Notes under the pieces: generated by a model
Told to the model about the DNA's origin: nothing
Seen by the model: only the letters and a program-made list of their open reading frames with translations
The model's database searches: none
Shown: one piece after another, positions 1 to 10,022 of the stretch
How positions within the stretch are numbered: the first letter of the stretch is position 1
Layout of the letters: every line of letters begins with the position of its first letter
DNA from: Paracoccaceae bacterium
Lineage (GTDB): Bacteria; Pseudomonadota; Alphaproteobacteria; Rhodobacterales; Rhodobacteraceae
Assembly (NCBI GenBank): GCA_009842205.1
Contig: VYFX01000019.1
Location: 1-54,123, forward strand
DNA: 54,123 bases
Direction of reading: 5' to 3'
Translations under genes and position numbers: made by a program

Positions 1-279
1 TGGATTTTACCGTATGGCTGCACTGGTCAAGAATCAAACCCGATCGGGATAGGCATTCGCAGCGAATTATCTTGCCTGTTAATTCGTTGCCACGATGCAC
101 CAAATTGAAATACCATCATAAGTCACAAAGATACGAAATCCTTGATGGGTTAAACCTTCAGGTGAATCGCTTGTTCTGGTAGCTATCAGGTATTCATAAC
201 AATAGATCCGATGATAAATGAGCCCCCGAGAGGGAGGTCTCGCAAAGGCTTGGTAATAAGGGAAAAAGTCGGCAAGTAA
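1..279. other. Window edge without a convincing gene
   Basis: I see no supported gene here. A plus-strand frame open from position 2 stops at about 52 and could be the tail of a gene starting outside the window. A minus-strand frame stays open for about 65 codons directly after the copD stop codon, in the same frame, but has no start codon and no recognisable motif. I leave both uncalled. Confidence 0.4.
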
Positions 280-1152
280 TCAAGAATGAACCTCAGGCAA
301 GGTTTGAACACTTGTTAGAACCGCAGTCGCGGCCAGTATACAAAACACCAGAATGATTTCGACAAGTACAGAAAATTTAAGATGTTTCTGAGCTTCAACA
401 TCCCCAGCTTGCAAAGCAGGGACAAAACGTAGTTTGTTGATAGCAGCCAGGCCCAACAGACTTGTCACAATTACAACCTTTACAAGTAGGGTTTGACCGT
501 ATCCGGTGGTAAATAAATTCTCAAAAGAATTTACCAGTTTATAAGCAAGCCATCCACCTGCGATCAATAATACGGGTACGAAGTACAGTGCACACCGACC
601 AAATTGATGTGCGATCTCTCCGTTTGTTGTAATCTGCTTGGGATCTAAACTTAATCTGTACAAGGGAAACAAAATTCCTAGCCAAGTGGCAATTCCTATC
701 AAGTGAATGACAAGCAAAACCGGAAATAGAATGCTGGGAAGTTCTGTTACATGACCAATAGAAAGGAATGATGCCAGTACAATAAAACATGAAGATGTTG
801 TTATGATCCTGCTCATTCTACCGGCAAAAAAACCGATTATTATGAATGCGAATCCCAGTACACGCAAATACAATGCAGTTCCAACTGAAGTTTGCCATAG
901 AATACCGAGTATTTGTGGATCAAATGCGCCAGTAAAATCACCTGTTAACTGTGTACCTGTCAAGGCAAAGATAAACAATGCAGAAATCAATCCAATAGCA
1001 GCAAATAGGATGGTTATTCGACGGCCATTGAAACTTGATCGGGCCTTGTTTGTTTCAAATAGCTCCAAGTAGAAAACTGTGCCCGAGGCAAACAAAGCAC
1101 CCATGTAAAATGTTAGCTTTGATATGATCGTAAGAAGGATCAATAAGTCCAT
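280..1152 (-). CDS. copD: CopD-family copper resistance membrane protein
   Basis: This 290-residue, very hydrophobic protein has about eight membrane segments and belongs to the CopD/YebZ family, inner-membrane proteins thought to move copper in partnership with periplasmic CopC. The stretch around residues 148-161, with His150 and Trp157 in HLIGIATWLG, matches the conserved CopD histidine/tryptophan segment; His134 is another possible copper ligand. It is the last gene of a minus-strand operon and begins 6 bases after the copC stop, so the two are probably translationally coupled. The family call is firm. Whether it serves copper uptake for cuproenzymes or tolerance cannot be told from sequence. 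Confidence 0.85.
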   Translation of the reverse strand: MDLLILLTIISKLTFYMGALFASGTVFYLELFETNKARSSFNGRRITILFAAIGLISALFIFALTGTQLTGDFTGAFDPQILGILWQTSVGTALYLRVLGFAFIIIGFFAGRMSRIITTSSCFIVLASFLSIGHVTELPSILFPVLLVIHLIGIATWLGILFPLYRLSLDPKQITTNGEIAHQFGRCALYFVPVLLIAGGWLAYKLVNSFENLFTTGYGQTLLVKVVIVTSLLGLAAINKLRFVPALQAGDVEAQKHLKFSVLVEIILVFCILAATAVLTSVQTLPEVHS

Positions 1153-1158
1153 CTGTAA

Positions 1159-1515
1159 CTATTCTATTACAGTAAAAGTGAAAGATCCCTTCATAGGATG
1201 ACCATCCTGTCCAAGAGCGCGCCAGAATATGCCATAAATCCCGGCACCCATTGTCTCGATGGTCAGGGTAAACTCCTTCTGGAATTTCTTATATTCGGAA
1301 ATGTCGATTTTTACAATTGGATGATCTTCATACTGCATTTCCACTTTAGTCAATCGAACTTTGCTTATCATATGGATCGTAATAGTTTCGGGAACTTCCT
1401 CCAGTATAGCCTCATTATCAGGTATGGTCATTTCGATATCGGAATGTGCCAAAGCCTGTGAAAATAAAGCTGTACCAAATGAAACAAGTGTTAGCAGTTT
1501 GAGAAAGTGGTTCAT
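1159..1515 (-). CDS. copC: CopC-family periplasmic copper-binding protein
   Basis: This 118-residue protein has a signal peptide (residues 1-23, ending ALA). After cleavage the mature protein would start with His (HSDIE). An N-terminal His is the first Cu(II) ligand in the CopC family, and the conserved C-terminal histidine is present in GQDGHPMKG near residue 105. The size, about 95 residues mature, fits the small beta-barrel CopC fold. It lies between a cytochrome c and copD in one operon and probably hands copper to CopD. The methionine-rich Cu(I) loop of plasmid CopC is not evident, so it probably binds only Cu(II), which is an inference. Confidence 0.88.
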   Translation of the reverse strand: MNHFLKLLTLVSFGTALFSQALAHSDIEMTIPDNEAILEEVPETITIHMISKVRLTKVEMQYEDHPIVKIDISEYKKFQKEFTLTIETMGAGIYGIFWRALGQDGHPMKGSFTFTVIE

Positions 1516-1539
1516 TATTTTCCCCTTTTGCTTGGACAG

Positions 1540-1953
1540 CTATTTGATTCCATTTGCCCTCTGCAACTCTCGGATATAGCTTATGATTGTAGAGACGTCA
1601 CCCCGAGTTAAACCCTCTACAGGTGGCATGTCACCAAAGGGCCAATGGTGAGCAGGAACACCAAGTGCAACAGCACGTTGAATACTTTCGTTCCCATGGT
1701 GAGAAGGTTCATAAAACTTGTGTATCAATGGAGGTGCAATTCCCTTTTGCCCTACAGCATTTTGACCATGGCATGAAGCACATTTTGCTTCAAAAATGCG
1801 TTTACCTATATTGGCATTTTCCGAAAACCGTTCTGGCAATACCACAGATACCAATGCACCGTTTTGGCCTGCTTCATTTTCTCGTTCAATGCCCTGTTCA
1901 TCATTTGTCATTGACAATTGGAGTACACCAAACCCAACCACAAGAATTGCCAA
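1540..1953 (-). CDS. Membrane-anchored c-type cytochrome
   Basis: This small mono-haem cytochrome c has the haem attachment site CASCH (Cys58, Cys61, His62) and a likely axial Met109 in GDMPPVEGL. It ends with YIRELQRANG, a helix seen in cytochromes of this kind. The N-terminus is a hydrophobic anchor, so the haem domain should face the periplasm. The start is uncertain. Position 1953 is a TTG with no clear ribosome-binding site. An AAGG lies 8 bases before an ATT codon at 1974 in the same frame, which would give a better anchor (MKWILFLLAILVVG). The gene leads the copC-copD operon. A link to copper-dependent respiration is plausible but unproven. Confidence 0.82.
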   Translation of the reverse strand: MAILVVGFGVLQLSMTNDEQGIERENEAGQNGALVSVVLPERFSENANIGKRIFEAKCASCHGQNAVGQKGIAPPLIHKFYEPSHHGNESIQRAVALGVPAHHWPFGDMPPVEGLTRGDVSTIISYIRELQRANGIK

Positions 1954-2268
1954 TAAAAATAAAATCCACTTAATTTTATATTCCTTATAATAGGGGTATT
2001 AGGATGATTTTTAAAATTAAATACTTTTGCAAACCCCTGCAATAAAGATTATTGCAAATTTGGCCTTACATAGTGTTTTAACATTAAAAAAGTGCTTTGA
2101 TTACAGTTTTGATTTACAACAATTTGATGTTCACTGGAAACTATCATTCCTGACAAGTTTCCTGAACTGCTTAAATTTGAAGTCTTGTTTGGGTTTCACT
2201 GAAACATGATATTTAGAAAATAGAACGGCATATGATATGCCGTCCATTGAATTTATTCCAGGGCTTGT
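1954..2268. other. Intergenic region between cytochrome c and katG
   Basis: About 315 AT-rich bases. It should hold the promoter of the cytochrome c operon (minus strand) and, at 2225-2243, the hairpin that ends katG. A 60-codon plus-strand frame at 2027-2209 has no recognisable product or ribosome-binding site, and I do not regard it as a gene. Confidence 0.5.
2225..2243 (-). terminator. Hairpin terminator of katG
   Basis: ACGGCATA and TATGCCGT form a perfect 8-bp stem with a 3-base loop, 26 bases beyond the katG stop. Read on the minus strand the stem is followed by TCTATTTTCT, a modest U-tract, which suits an intrinsic terminator. Confidence 0.6.
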
Positions 2269-4856
<2,588 letters not shown>

Positions 4857-4898
4857 GTCAAAAATATAGCATCCCAAAAAGTTTAATCAATCAATATT

Positions 4899-4911
4899 TT
4901 TAATTATTAAA
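4899..4911. promoter_or_regulatory. Fur/PerR-box-like palindrome
   Basis: TTTAATTATTAAA is a perfect 6-1-6 palindrome 42 bases upstream of the regulator start at 4856. Per and Fur boxes are AT-rich palindromes of this general kind, so it is a candidate autoregulatory operator. In such AT-rich DNA chance occurrence is possible. Confidence 0.35.
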
Positions 4912-4961
4912 TTATTTATCTAAACAGTAAAATTTATGGATTATTTTCACCTATTTCACTG

Positions 4962-4982
4962 TGGTATAAGGGAGTTATACCA
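4962..4982. repeat. Inverted repeat between higA and the Fur-family gene
   Basis: TGGTATAA and TTATACCA form perfect 8-bp arms around GGGAG. The repeat lies about 140 bases beyond the higA stop and 106 bases before the Fur-family start, all on the minus strand. There is no U-tract, so it may be an operator or an RNA processing hairpin rather than an intrinsic terminator. Confidence 0.4.
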
Positions 4983-5120
4983 GTTTGAGGTTAGTAACAA
5001 ACACGGTTTTTTTGTATTTGAATCTGCAATATTCAAGCATTTAATGCTGAAAAGAAGTAGAATATAGTTTGATTGATCGTCTGTACTTCCTGTTAAATGG
5101 AGATCAAGACTCCCTTGAAT

Positions 5121-6215
5121 TTAGTTGATTTTAACAAGGTCAACCTTTCGTTTTAATCTGTTCATTTGTGAACTATAGCGAATTAAGCCCTTGTGTTGGA
5201 GTTTTCCCACAATTATTCCAGGAGAAATTCCCTGTTCATTTGCGAATTTCAAAACCGCAGGTTCAGAAAAATTGTATCTTAAAATAAATTCGTCCCAATC
5301 CTTTTTCGATACCAGAAAATTTGAAGCCCATTCGTTGGCCTCAACTTCTAAATTATCTGGTTCTTTGTGATTTGTCATCGCTTCCTCAACAAAAACATCT
5401 TTCTTGCTGTGTAGTAATATATGGGCAACCTCATGATAAAAACTGAACCAAAAGTGATCATCGGTTTTGTGCCTCGCTGTCAACTGGATAAGTGCTTTTC
5501 GAGGGGACAACCATCTTGCAGCGCCACTGAGGGCAATTTTAGGTAAAGGGGGTGTAAGCACAATTGCCACACCTGCTTTGTTACACATTTCAATCGTATC
5601 CTGTATGATTTTGTCAATTGGTTCTGCCGTCAATCTGCGGATGGTTATGGCTGCTTTGTAGAAGTCTCTCCTATTATATTCTGTACACTCCTGGGATTTT
5701 GCTTCGATTTCGCCAAGCCTTAGCCATGTCGCCAAAGCCATTTCATTACTCTTGAAAGTTTGGGAATGTCTATAGGCAACATTCATCTTACCATATTGAT
5801 TGTTCCAACCCTCTATGGACCCCACACCAAAAAAGGTAAGTAATTTCGAAACAGCATCAACTTTGGACTGTGGTTTTGTAAAGCAGCCGCGTTTGACTAA
5901 TTCGCCTATCGGGAAAGATTTTCTCCAATCATCAGCTTTATTGGCCTCTTTTTCAAGGGCAAGGTGACGTCGATAGCGAGCTTCCATTCGCTCCCATATG
6001 CCTGCATTTAATCCTGTTGCCCTTCCAAACTGAATTGCTGTTTCGGAGTCAATTGGAGCCTTGCCGGCAATTATCTCGTTAATCAATTTTGCACTGCGCC
6101 CACACATTCTGGCAAATTTTGCTTGTGATAAATCCCTGGCCTCCAATATTTCCTCCAGGGCCCAACCTGGTGGAACCGCATAATCTGGATTATATTGATT
6201 TTTTGAGGTAATCAT
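5121..6215 (-). CDS. higA: HigA-type antitoxin fused to an ImmA/IrrE metallopeptidase
   Basis: This 364-residue two-domain protein has a Xre-type helix-turn-helix at about residues 18-65, typical of HigA antitoxins. A C-terminal M78 (ImmA/IrrE, DUF955) zinc peptidase domain carries HEVAH at 261-265 and a downstream VEANEWASNFLV helix (around 291-302) that supplies the third ligand. It begins 12 bases after the toxin gene, giving the toxin-first order of higBA modules. It should bind and neutralise the toxin and repress the operon. The peptidase part may degrade a repressor or the antitoxin itself, as ImmA does, but no target is visible here. Confidence 0.85.
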   Translation of the reverse strand: MITSKNQYNPDYAVPPGWALEEILEARDLSQAKFARMCGRSAKLINEIIAGKAPIDSETAIQFGRATGLNAGIWERMEARYRRHLALEKEANKADDWRKSFPIGELVKRGCFTKPQSKVDAVSKLLTFFGVGSIEGWNNQYGKMNVAYRHSQTFKSNEMALATWLRLGEIEAKSQECTEYNRRDFYKAAITIRRLTAEPIDKIIQDTIEMCNKAGVAIVLTPPLPKIALSGAARWLSPRKALIQLTARHKTDDHFWFSFYHEVAHILLHSKKDVFVEEAMTNHKEPDNLEVEANEWASNFLVSKKDWDEFILRYNFSEPAVLKFANEQGISPGIIVGKLQHKGLIRYSSQMNRLKRKVDLVKIN

Positions 6216-6227
6216 TTTCTTGTTCCT

Positions 6228-6563
6228 TCAGTGGTAATCTACAATATCAATGACATTTATTTTTGTAATCTTCTCCTTGTCTATACCCCCATCATTCTTA
6301 CGTGGTACAGGATCATAATCCGGCTTGAAAACAAGTCTCAATCTTACTCCAATATCAACAGCATATTCTCCTTTGCGTTTTCCTTGCAACCGGTGCAATC
6401 TAAATGGCGGTTCTGTAGGAATTTCCGCCAGATTTAATGCAGATTTAAGTACTTCTAGACGTACCTTGATCAATTTTGAATTTTTCTCGCCGTAGGATTT
6501 CTGAAGTTTCTTCGCTGAAGCACATAATTTTCCAAGTTTTGTTGTTTTGAATGTTATTTGCAT
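6228..6563 (-). CDS. higB: HigB/RelE-like toxin (putative mRNA interferase)
   Basis: This 111-residue basic protein belongs to the RelE/ParE-like HigB group. It has Lys-rich N-terminal helices, then strands with FRLHRLQGKRKGEYAVDI and RLRLVFKPDYDP, and ends in a strand with INVIDIVDYH. HigB-type toxins cut mRNA on translating ribosomes. The RLHRLQGKRKGEY segment has the basic character of the RNA-binding face. It is the first gene of the operon, followed after 12 bases by the HigA-ImmA gene. The palindrome at 6589-6605 sits right in front of it. The transposon-like element at 6814 lies upstream and does not disrupt it. Confidence 0.78.
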   Translation of the reverse strand: MQITFKTTKLGKLCASAKKLQKSYGEKNSKLIKVRLEVLKSALNLAEIPTEPPFRLHRLQGKRKGEYAVDIGVRLRLVFKPDYDPVPRKNDGGIDKEKITKINVIDIVDYH

Positions 6564-6588
6564 TTATGAATTCGCAATTTATTTTTTT

Positions 6589-6605
6589 ATTACCTAATAG
6601 GTAAT
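6589..6605. promoter_or_regulatory. Palindromic operator of the higBA module
   Basis: ATTACCTAATAGGTAAT is a perfect 8-1-8 palindrome ending 26 bases before the higB start codon. Antitoxins of this class bind such palindromes over their own promoter. Position and symmetry make it the likely binding site of the HigA helix-turn-helix dimer. Confidence 0.65.
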
Positions 6606-6805
6606 GATTTTGAAAATTATTTTCAATAATTATTTACGAAATTCTACCGAAAACCAAATTTTAAATCAAAAATAGAGGATCAAATGTTGTCGCTTAACAA
6701 CACATATCGAGTATCTAACTCTAATACCAAACAAGATTTTCTAGAGTATATCAAGCTAATCCGTTAATTCTACCAAACTGGTAAAATACGGAAAAGAGAT
6801 TGGGG

Positions 6806-6813
6806 AATAAATA
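6806..6813. repeat. Left copy of 8-bp target-site duplication
   Basis: AATAAATA directly abuts the left terminal inverted repeat. The identical octamer directly abuts the right terminal repeat at 8239-8246. This is the footprint expected when a DDE transposase joins an element to staggered target ends. Confidence 0.8.
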
Positions 6814-6838
6814 GGGGCTTATATACTTAAATAGACAA
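6814..6838 (+). repeat. Left terminal inverted repeat
   Basis: The 25-bp left end begins GGGGCTTATATACTTAA and ends TAGACAA. Its reverse complement recurs at 8214-8238 with two mismatches, at repeat positions 4 and 18. The outermost base follows directly on the target duplication. Confidence 0.85.
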
Positions 6839-6965
6839 ACCCGATTTACCGCCCTCCCCACACAAAAAAAACACCCTGCTTGTTGATTTTCCCTCCAGGG
6901 ATACCTATCTCATGGTCCCGAGGACACCCGTTCTCCAACAAGAAAAAAAGTAAAGCCCCGCCCCC
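6839..6965. other. Leader between left TIR and tnpB
   Basis: 127 bases inside the element with C-rich and A-rich runs and no evident ribosome-binding site before the tnpB ATG. No transposase remnant is readable. A stop codon (TAA, 6951-6953) in the tnpB frame sets the upstream limit of that gene. Confidence 0.5.
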
Positions 6966-8225
6966 ATGACCGCCCATCGCACCATTGTCTACCGCTTGCT
7001 TCCGGAAACCCGCGCCAACGCCCGTCTTCTCATGGGTCAGGCCGGTGCCTGCCGTTATGTCTGGAATGCCCTTCTCGCTGAATCCCGGGAACGGTACGTG
7101 GAATGGCAGGAGGCCCAACAGGCGGGCAACACGGAAATATCGAAGCCATCCGTTTCCTTCTTTTCGCTCGGCAAGCGGTTCACTGTCCTTCGCAGGGAGA
7201 TTGACTGGCTTGATCAATACTCATTCAAGATCACCCGCTATGCCCTGAAGTACCAGGCCGATGCCTGGAAGGCGGCCTTCGGGAATGGCCGGGGTTTCCC
7301 CCGTTTCCATTCCAGGCATGGCAGGGACCCCTCGTTCACCGTCCCGGACAGGGTCATGATCAGGGACGGCAAACTTTACCTTCCGTGCATTGGCTGGCTT
7401 CCCATCCGCCGTCGAGGAGGCAATCCCCATCCGGATGGTGTTCCGGTCAGGGCGGTCGTCAAAAGGCAGGCCGGCAAATGGTATGTATCGGTCTGCTACA
7501 GGGTTGAACTTCCGGAACTTGTGGACAATGGGGAGGTTGTCGGCATTGACCGCAATGTCGGCAACATTGCCTATGCGACAGGCAAGGGGGATGCGGGCCT
7601 CATCGCGTCTCCCGACCTGTCAAGGGATGATTCGCTTGTCAGGAAGGCCAGCCGCAAGCTGTCACGCCAGAAGAGGGGATCAAGGCGGCGCCAGAGGCAT
7701 GTTCTCTATCTCCGGAAGTTGCACCGCAGGCGTGCCAACCGCTGGTCGGACTGGCAGCACAAGGCCAGCCGCGGGATTGCAACCATGGCAAGTACAGTGG
7801 TCGTGGAGGACCTGAACATCAGGGGTATGAGCAAGTCGGCCAGGGGGACGGTTGACAACCCCGGCCGTCATGTGAAGGCCAAGAGTGGCCTGAACCGTGA
7901 GATACTGAACATGGGTTGGCACGGTCTTGTCCAAAGGATGTCCTACAAGTGCCGTGAGGTCATCATGGTCAATCCGGCCCATACCAGTCAAACCTGCAGT
8001 GAATGTGGCGAGATTGACGGCCGGTCGCGGCGGGGGAGGGGTTTCAAGTGCGTGGCCTGTGGCCATGCGGATCATGCGGACCTGAATGCGGCCCGCAACA
8101 TATTGGCGTCAGGGATAGGCGCAGCAGCACATGGAGGAATTTTGGATGGGTTGCCGGTTTTGTCGGCAATTGAAGCCATGCCGTTGAAGTGTGAAATGGA
8201 TACGAAGGTTGCCTTGTCTACTTAA
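6966..8225 (+). CDS. tnpB: TnpB-family RNA-guided nuclease
   Basis: This 419-residue TnpB protein is of the usual family length. The RuvC-like nuclease triad is intact: Asp195 in GIDRN, Glu281 in VVVEDLN and Asp372 in HADLNAARN. The target nucleic acid-binding zinc finger has Cys344/Cys347 (CSEC) and Cys362/Cys365 (CVAC). TnpB proteins cut DNA guided by an RNA made from the 3' end of their own element. The ATG at 6966 is the first in frame after a stop at 6951 and gives the canonical N-terminus (HRTIVYRLLP). The stop codon lies inside the right inverted repeat, so the last residues (LST) are encoded by transposon end sequence. No tnpA is present. Confidence 0.93.
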   Translation: MTAHRTIVYRLLPETRANARLLMGQAGACRYVWNALLAESRERYVEWQEAQQAGNTEISKPSVSFFSLGKRFTVLRREIDWLDQYSFKITRYALKYQADAWKAAFGNGRGFPRFHSRHGRDPSFTVPDRVMIRDGKLYLPCIGWLPIRRRGGNPHPDGVPVRAVVKRQAGKWYVSVCYRVELPELVDNGEVVGIDRNVGNIAYATGKGDAGLIASPDLSRDDSLVRKASRKLSRQKRGSRRRQRHVLYLRKLHRRRANRWSDWQHKASRGIATMASTVVVEDLNIRGMSKSARGTVDNPGRHVKAKSGLNREILNMGWHGLVQRMSYKCREVIMVNPAHTSQTCSECGEIDGRSRRGRGFKCVACGHADHADLNAARNILASGIGAAAHGGILDGLPVLSAIEAMPLKCEMDTKVALST

Positions 8226-8238
8226 GTATATAAGTCCC
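8103..8238 (+). ncRNA. Putative omega RNA (reRNA) scaffold overlapping tnpB 3' end
   Basis: In studied TnpB systems the guide RNA scaffold is transcribed from the 3' part of tnpB and the right end, and the guide is the flanking DNA. Here residues 380-419 lie beyond the conserved RuvC III motif and look unconstrained. Their DNA has a hairpin, TTGCCG (8151-8156) with CGGCAA (8164-8169). The guide would then start at 8239 with AATAAATACTGATTGG. This is inferred by analogy; the 5' boundary is a guess. Confidence 0.4.
8214..8238 (-). repeat. Right terminal inverted repeat
   Basis: This 25-bp right end is, in reverse complement, GGGACTTATATACTTAAG followed by TAGACAA, and pairs with 6814-6838. It contains the 10-bp palindrome TACTTAAGTA (8219-8228) and the tnpB stop codon (8223-8225). 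Confidence 0.85.
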
Positions 8239-8246
8239 AATAAATA
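8239..8246. repeat. Right copy of 8-bp target-site duplication
   Basis: AATAAATA, identical to 6806-6813, directly abuts the outer end of the right inverted repeat. The 258 bases from here to the tRNA gene hold nothing else I can identify. Confidence 0.8.
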
Positions 8247-8504
8247 CTGATTGGAATTATGGTGTGAATCCATAAATCTAATCATTTTTTGAAGTGTTCA
8301 AAATAGTACAGCTTATCATAATTGAAGAAACTAAATCAGGAATATGATCTCTGATAGGATCCCCAAACAGGGAATGTAACCCAAAATACTACCAACAAGT
8401 CTGAGCAATCTACAGTCCGGTGACATAATTTTTCAGATCAATCACATGCATTGCTTTTCTAAATGGTCAGAAAAGCAACAGTATATGAATATTTGTTTGG
8501 TCAA

Positions 8505-8594
8505 TGGCGGAGACGAAGGGATTCGAACCCTCGGAACGGTTTCCCGTCCACTCGCTTAGCAGGCGAGCGCCTTCGACCACTCGGCCACGTCTCC
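8505..8594 (-). tRNA. tRNA-Ser (anticodon GCT)
   Basis: Read on the minus strand this is a 90-base class II tRNA with acceptor GGAGACG paired to CGTCTCC, anticodon loop containing GCT in CTGCTAAG, the long variable arm of tRNA-Ser, a GGTTCGAATCC T-arm and an encoded CCA. It decodes AGC and AGU. It is intact, and the tnpB element 258 bases away has not used it as an attachment site. Confidence 0.95.
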
Positions 8595-8782
8595 GCTGCC
8601 AAATGTATACCTTCAAAAAGGGATTTTGAAGACTAGAGGATTATTTATTCAGTGGGATTGTTGAAATTTTCAAAATCAACCCGAGTTCACATTTAGAAAA
8701 GCCGGACCCAAATTATATATCCTAAGTTCTGGGATTAAGTTATTAAACTAATTCCTTTATAAAGGAGAAACGGGTTTAAACC

Positions 8783-9994
8783 ATGGGTGAGAAAATGAAG
8801 AAAAATATCATTTCGAAAGCTGTATTCGATTGGCAAGATCCATTCCTGTTGGAAGACCAGCTAGAAGAAGAGGAGGTTCTTTTCAAGGATGCAGCCCAAG
8901 CCTTTTGTCAAAGCGAATTGAGACCACGGATAAACAAGGATTATATGGAAGAATCATCCGGTCGGGAATTGTTTTCGAAAATGGGAGAGGCTGGATTGTT
9001 GGGAGTAACCCTACCAGAGGAATATGGCGGGTCAGAGTCCGGTTATGTAACCTATGGATTGGTTGCAAGGGAAATCGAAAGAGTTGATTCGGGCTACCGA
9101 TCGGCAATGAGCGTCCAATCATCCCTGGTTATCTATCCTATCTTGGCCTATGGAACTGATGAGCAACGCAGAAAGTATCTGCCCAAGCTGGCAAAGGGTG
9201 AATTCATAGGCTGTTTTGGATTGACGGAACCGGAAGCGGGATCGGATCCCGGAGGCATGAAAACCATTGCCACTAAAACAACCACTGGTTATGAACTCAA
9301 TGGAACCAAAACCTGGATATCGAACTCGCCATTGGCTGATGTGTTCATTATTTGGGCCAAAATGGAAAACAAGGATGGTCCCATACGGGGGTTCGTTCTT
9401 GAGAAAGATTTCAATGGTTTGTCAGCACCGAAAATTGAGGGTAAACTGTCATTGCGAGCATCCACAACAGGTAGTATAGTGCTCGATGGAGTCAAAGTAG
9501 GTGAATCCGCTCTATTGCCTGATGCCATGGGGTTGAGTGGGCCGTTTGGATGCTTGAACAGAGCTAGGTATGGAATTGCCTGGGGAACCATGGGTGCTGC
9601 CGAGGAATGTTGGATGATTGCCCGAGATTATGGCATGGAAAGGAAGCAATTTGGAAGACCACTGGCCAATACACAGCTTTACCAGAAGAAACTGGCCGAC
9701 ATGCAGACCGAAATAACCCTTGGTTTACAAGCAGCACTCAGAGTCGGGAGGTTGATGGATAGAAACCTTTTCACTCCGGAAATGATATCAATGATCAAAA
9801 GGAACAACAGTGGTAAAGCATTGGATATCTCTCGGATGGCCCGTGACATGCTTGGGGGTAATGGGATACAGGCAGAATATCAGGTAATACGCCATTCACA
9901 AAACCTTGAGACAGTCAATACTTACGAAGGAACCCATGATATACATGCCCTGATATTGGGAAGGGCTCAAACCGGTTTACAGGCTTTCTTTTAG
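8783..9994 (+). CDS. gcdH: Glutaryl-CoA dehydrogenase
   Basis: This 403-residue flavoprotein of the acyl-CoA dehydrogenase family oxidises and decarboxylates glutaryl-CoA to crotonyl-CoA in lysine and tryptophan breakdown. The glutaryl-CoA dehydrogenase signature [18 protein letters not shown] is at the C-terminus, with catalytic base Glu382. The substrate-binding region [14 protein letters not shown], with the Arg that binds the distal carboxylate, is present. FAD-binding blocks ([22 protein letters not shown]) are intact. AAGGAG at 8762-8767 lies 15 bases before the start, a rather long spacing; an ATG at 8795 is the alternative. The gene stands alone, with the convergent amidase operon downstream. 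Confidence 0.95.
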   Translation: MGEKMKKNIISKAVFDWQDPFLLEDQLEEEEVLFKDAAQAFCQSELRPRINKDYMEESSGRELFSKMGEAGLLGVTLPEEYGGSESGYVTYGLVAREIERVDSGYRSAMSVQSSLVIYPILAYGTDEQRRKYLPKLAKGEFIGCFGLTEPEAGSDPGGMKTIATKTTTGYELNGTKTWISNSPLADVFIIWAKMENKDGPIRGFVLEKDFNGLSAPKIEGKLSLRASTTGSIVLDGVKVGESALLPDAMGLSGPFGCLNRARYGIAWGTMGAAEECWMIARDYGMERKQFGRPLANTQLYQKKLADMQTEITLGLQAALRVGRLMDRNLFTPEMISMIKRNNSGKALDISRMARDMLGGNGIQAEYQVIRHSQNLETVNTYEGTHDIHALILGRAQTGLQAFF

Positions 9995-10022
9995 TTCCTT
10001 ATGGGGATAGAAAGATCCGAGA

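Larger units (their letters stand above)
6814..8238 (+). mobile_element. Transposon-like element carrying only tnpB, with TIRs and 8-bp TSD
   Basis: This 1,425-bp unit is bounded by 25-bp inverted repeats (6814-6838 and 8214-8238, 23 of 25 matching) and flanked by an exact AATAAATA duplication. Its only gene is tnpB; there is no transposase gene of any kind inside. By hand count one interior line (7261-7320) is 63 percent G+C, while a flanking line (6601-6660) is 20 percent, so it is compositionally foreign. Eight-base duplications are known for DDE families such as IS6, IS66, ISL3, IS256 and IS1595. IS200/IS605 and IS607, the usual carriers of tnpB, make neither terminal inverted repeats nor duplications. 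I infer a non-autonomous element moved in trans by a DDE transposase encoded elsewhere. Confidence 0.8.

Noticed and set aside
6771-6783. TACCA-AAC-TGGTA inverted repeat just outside the tnpB element
   Set aside because: Arms of five bases in AT-rich DNA are too short to support a call, and it does not mark the element boundary.
6839-6965. Possible tnpA (Y1 or serine transposase) remnant left of tnpB
   Set aside because: Only 127 bases lie between the left repeat and tnpB, with no catalytic motif readable in any frame.
6846-8075. Several open frames on the minus strand and in other frames inside the tnpB element
   Set aside because: They are by-products of GC-rich tnpB coding DNA; none has a transposase motif.
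8247-8504. Search for an attachment site or integrase next to tRNA-Ser
   Set aside because: The tRNA 3' end has no second copy nearby and no integrase gene is present.
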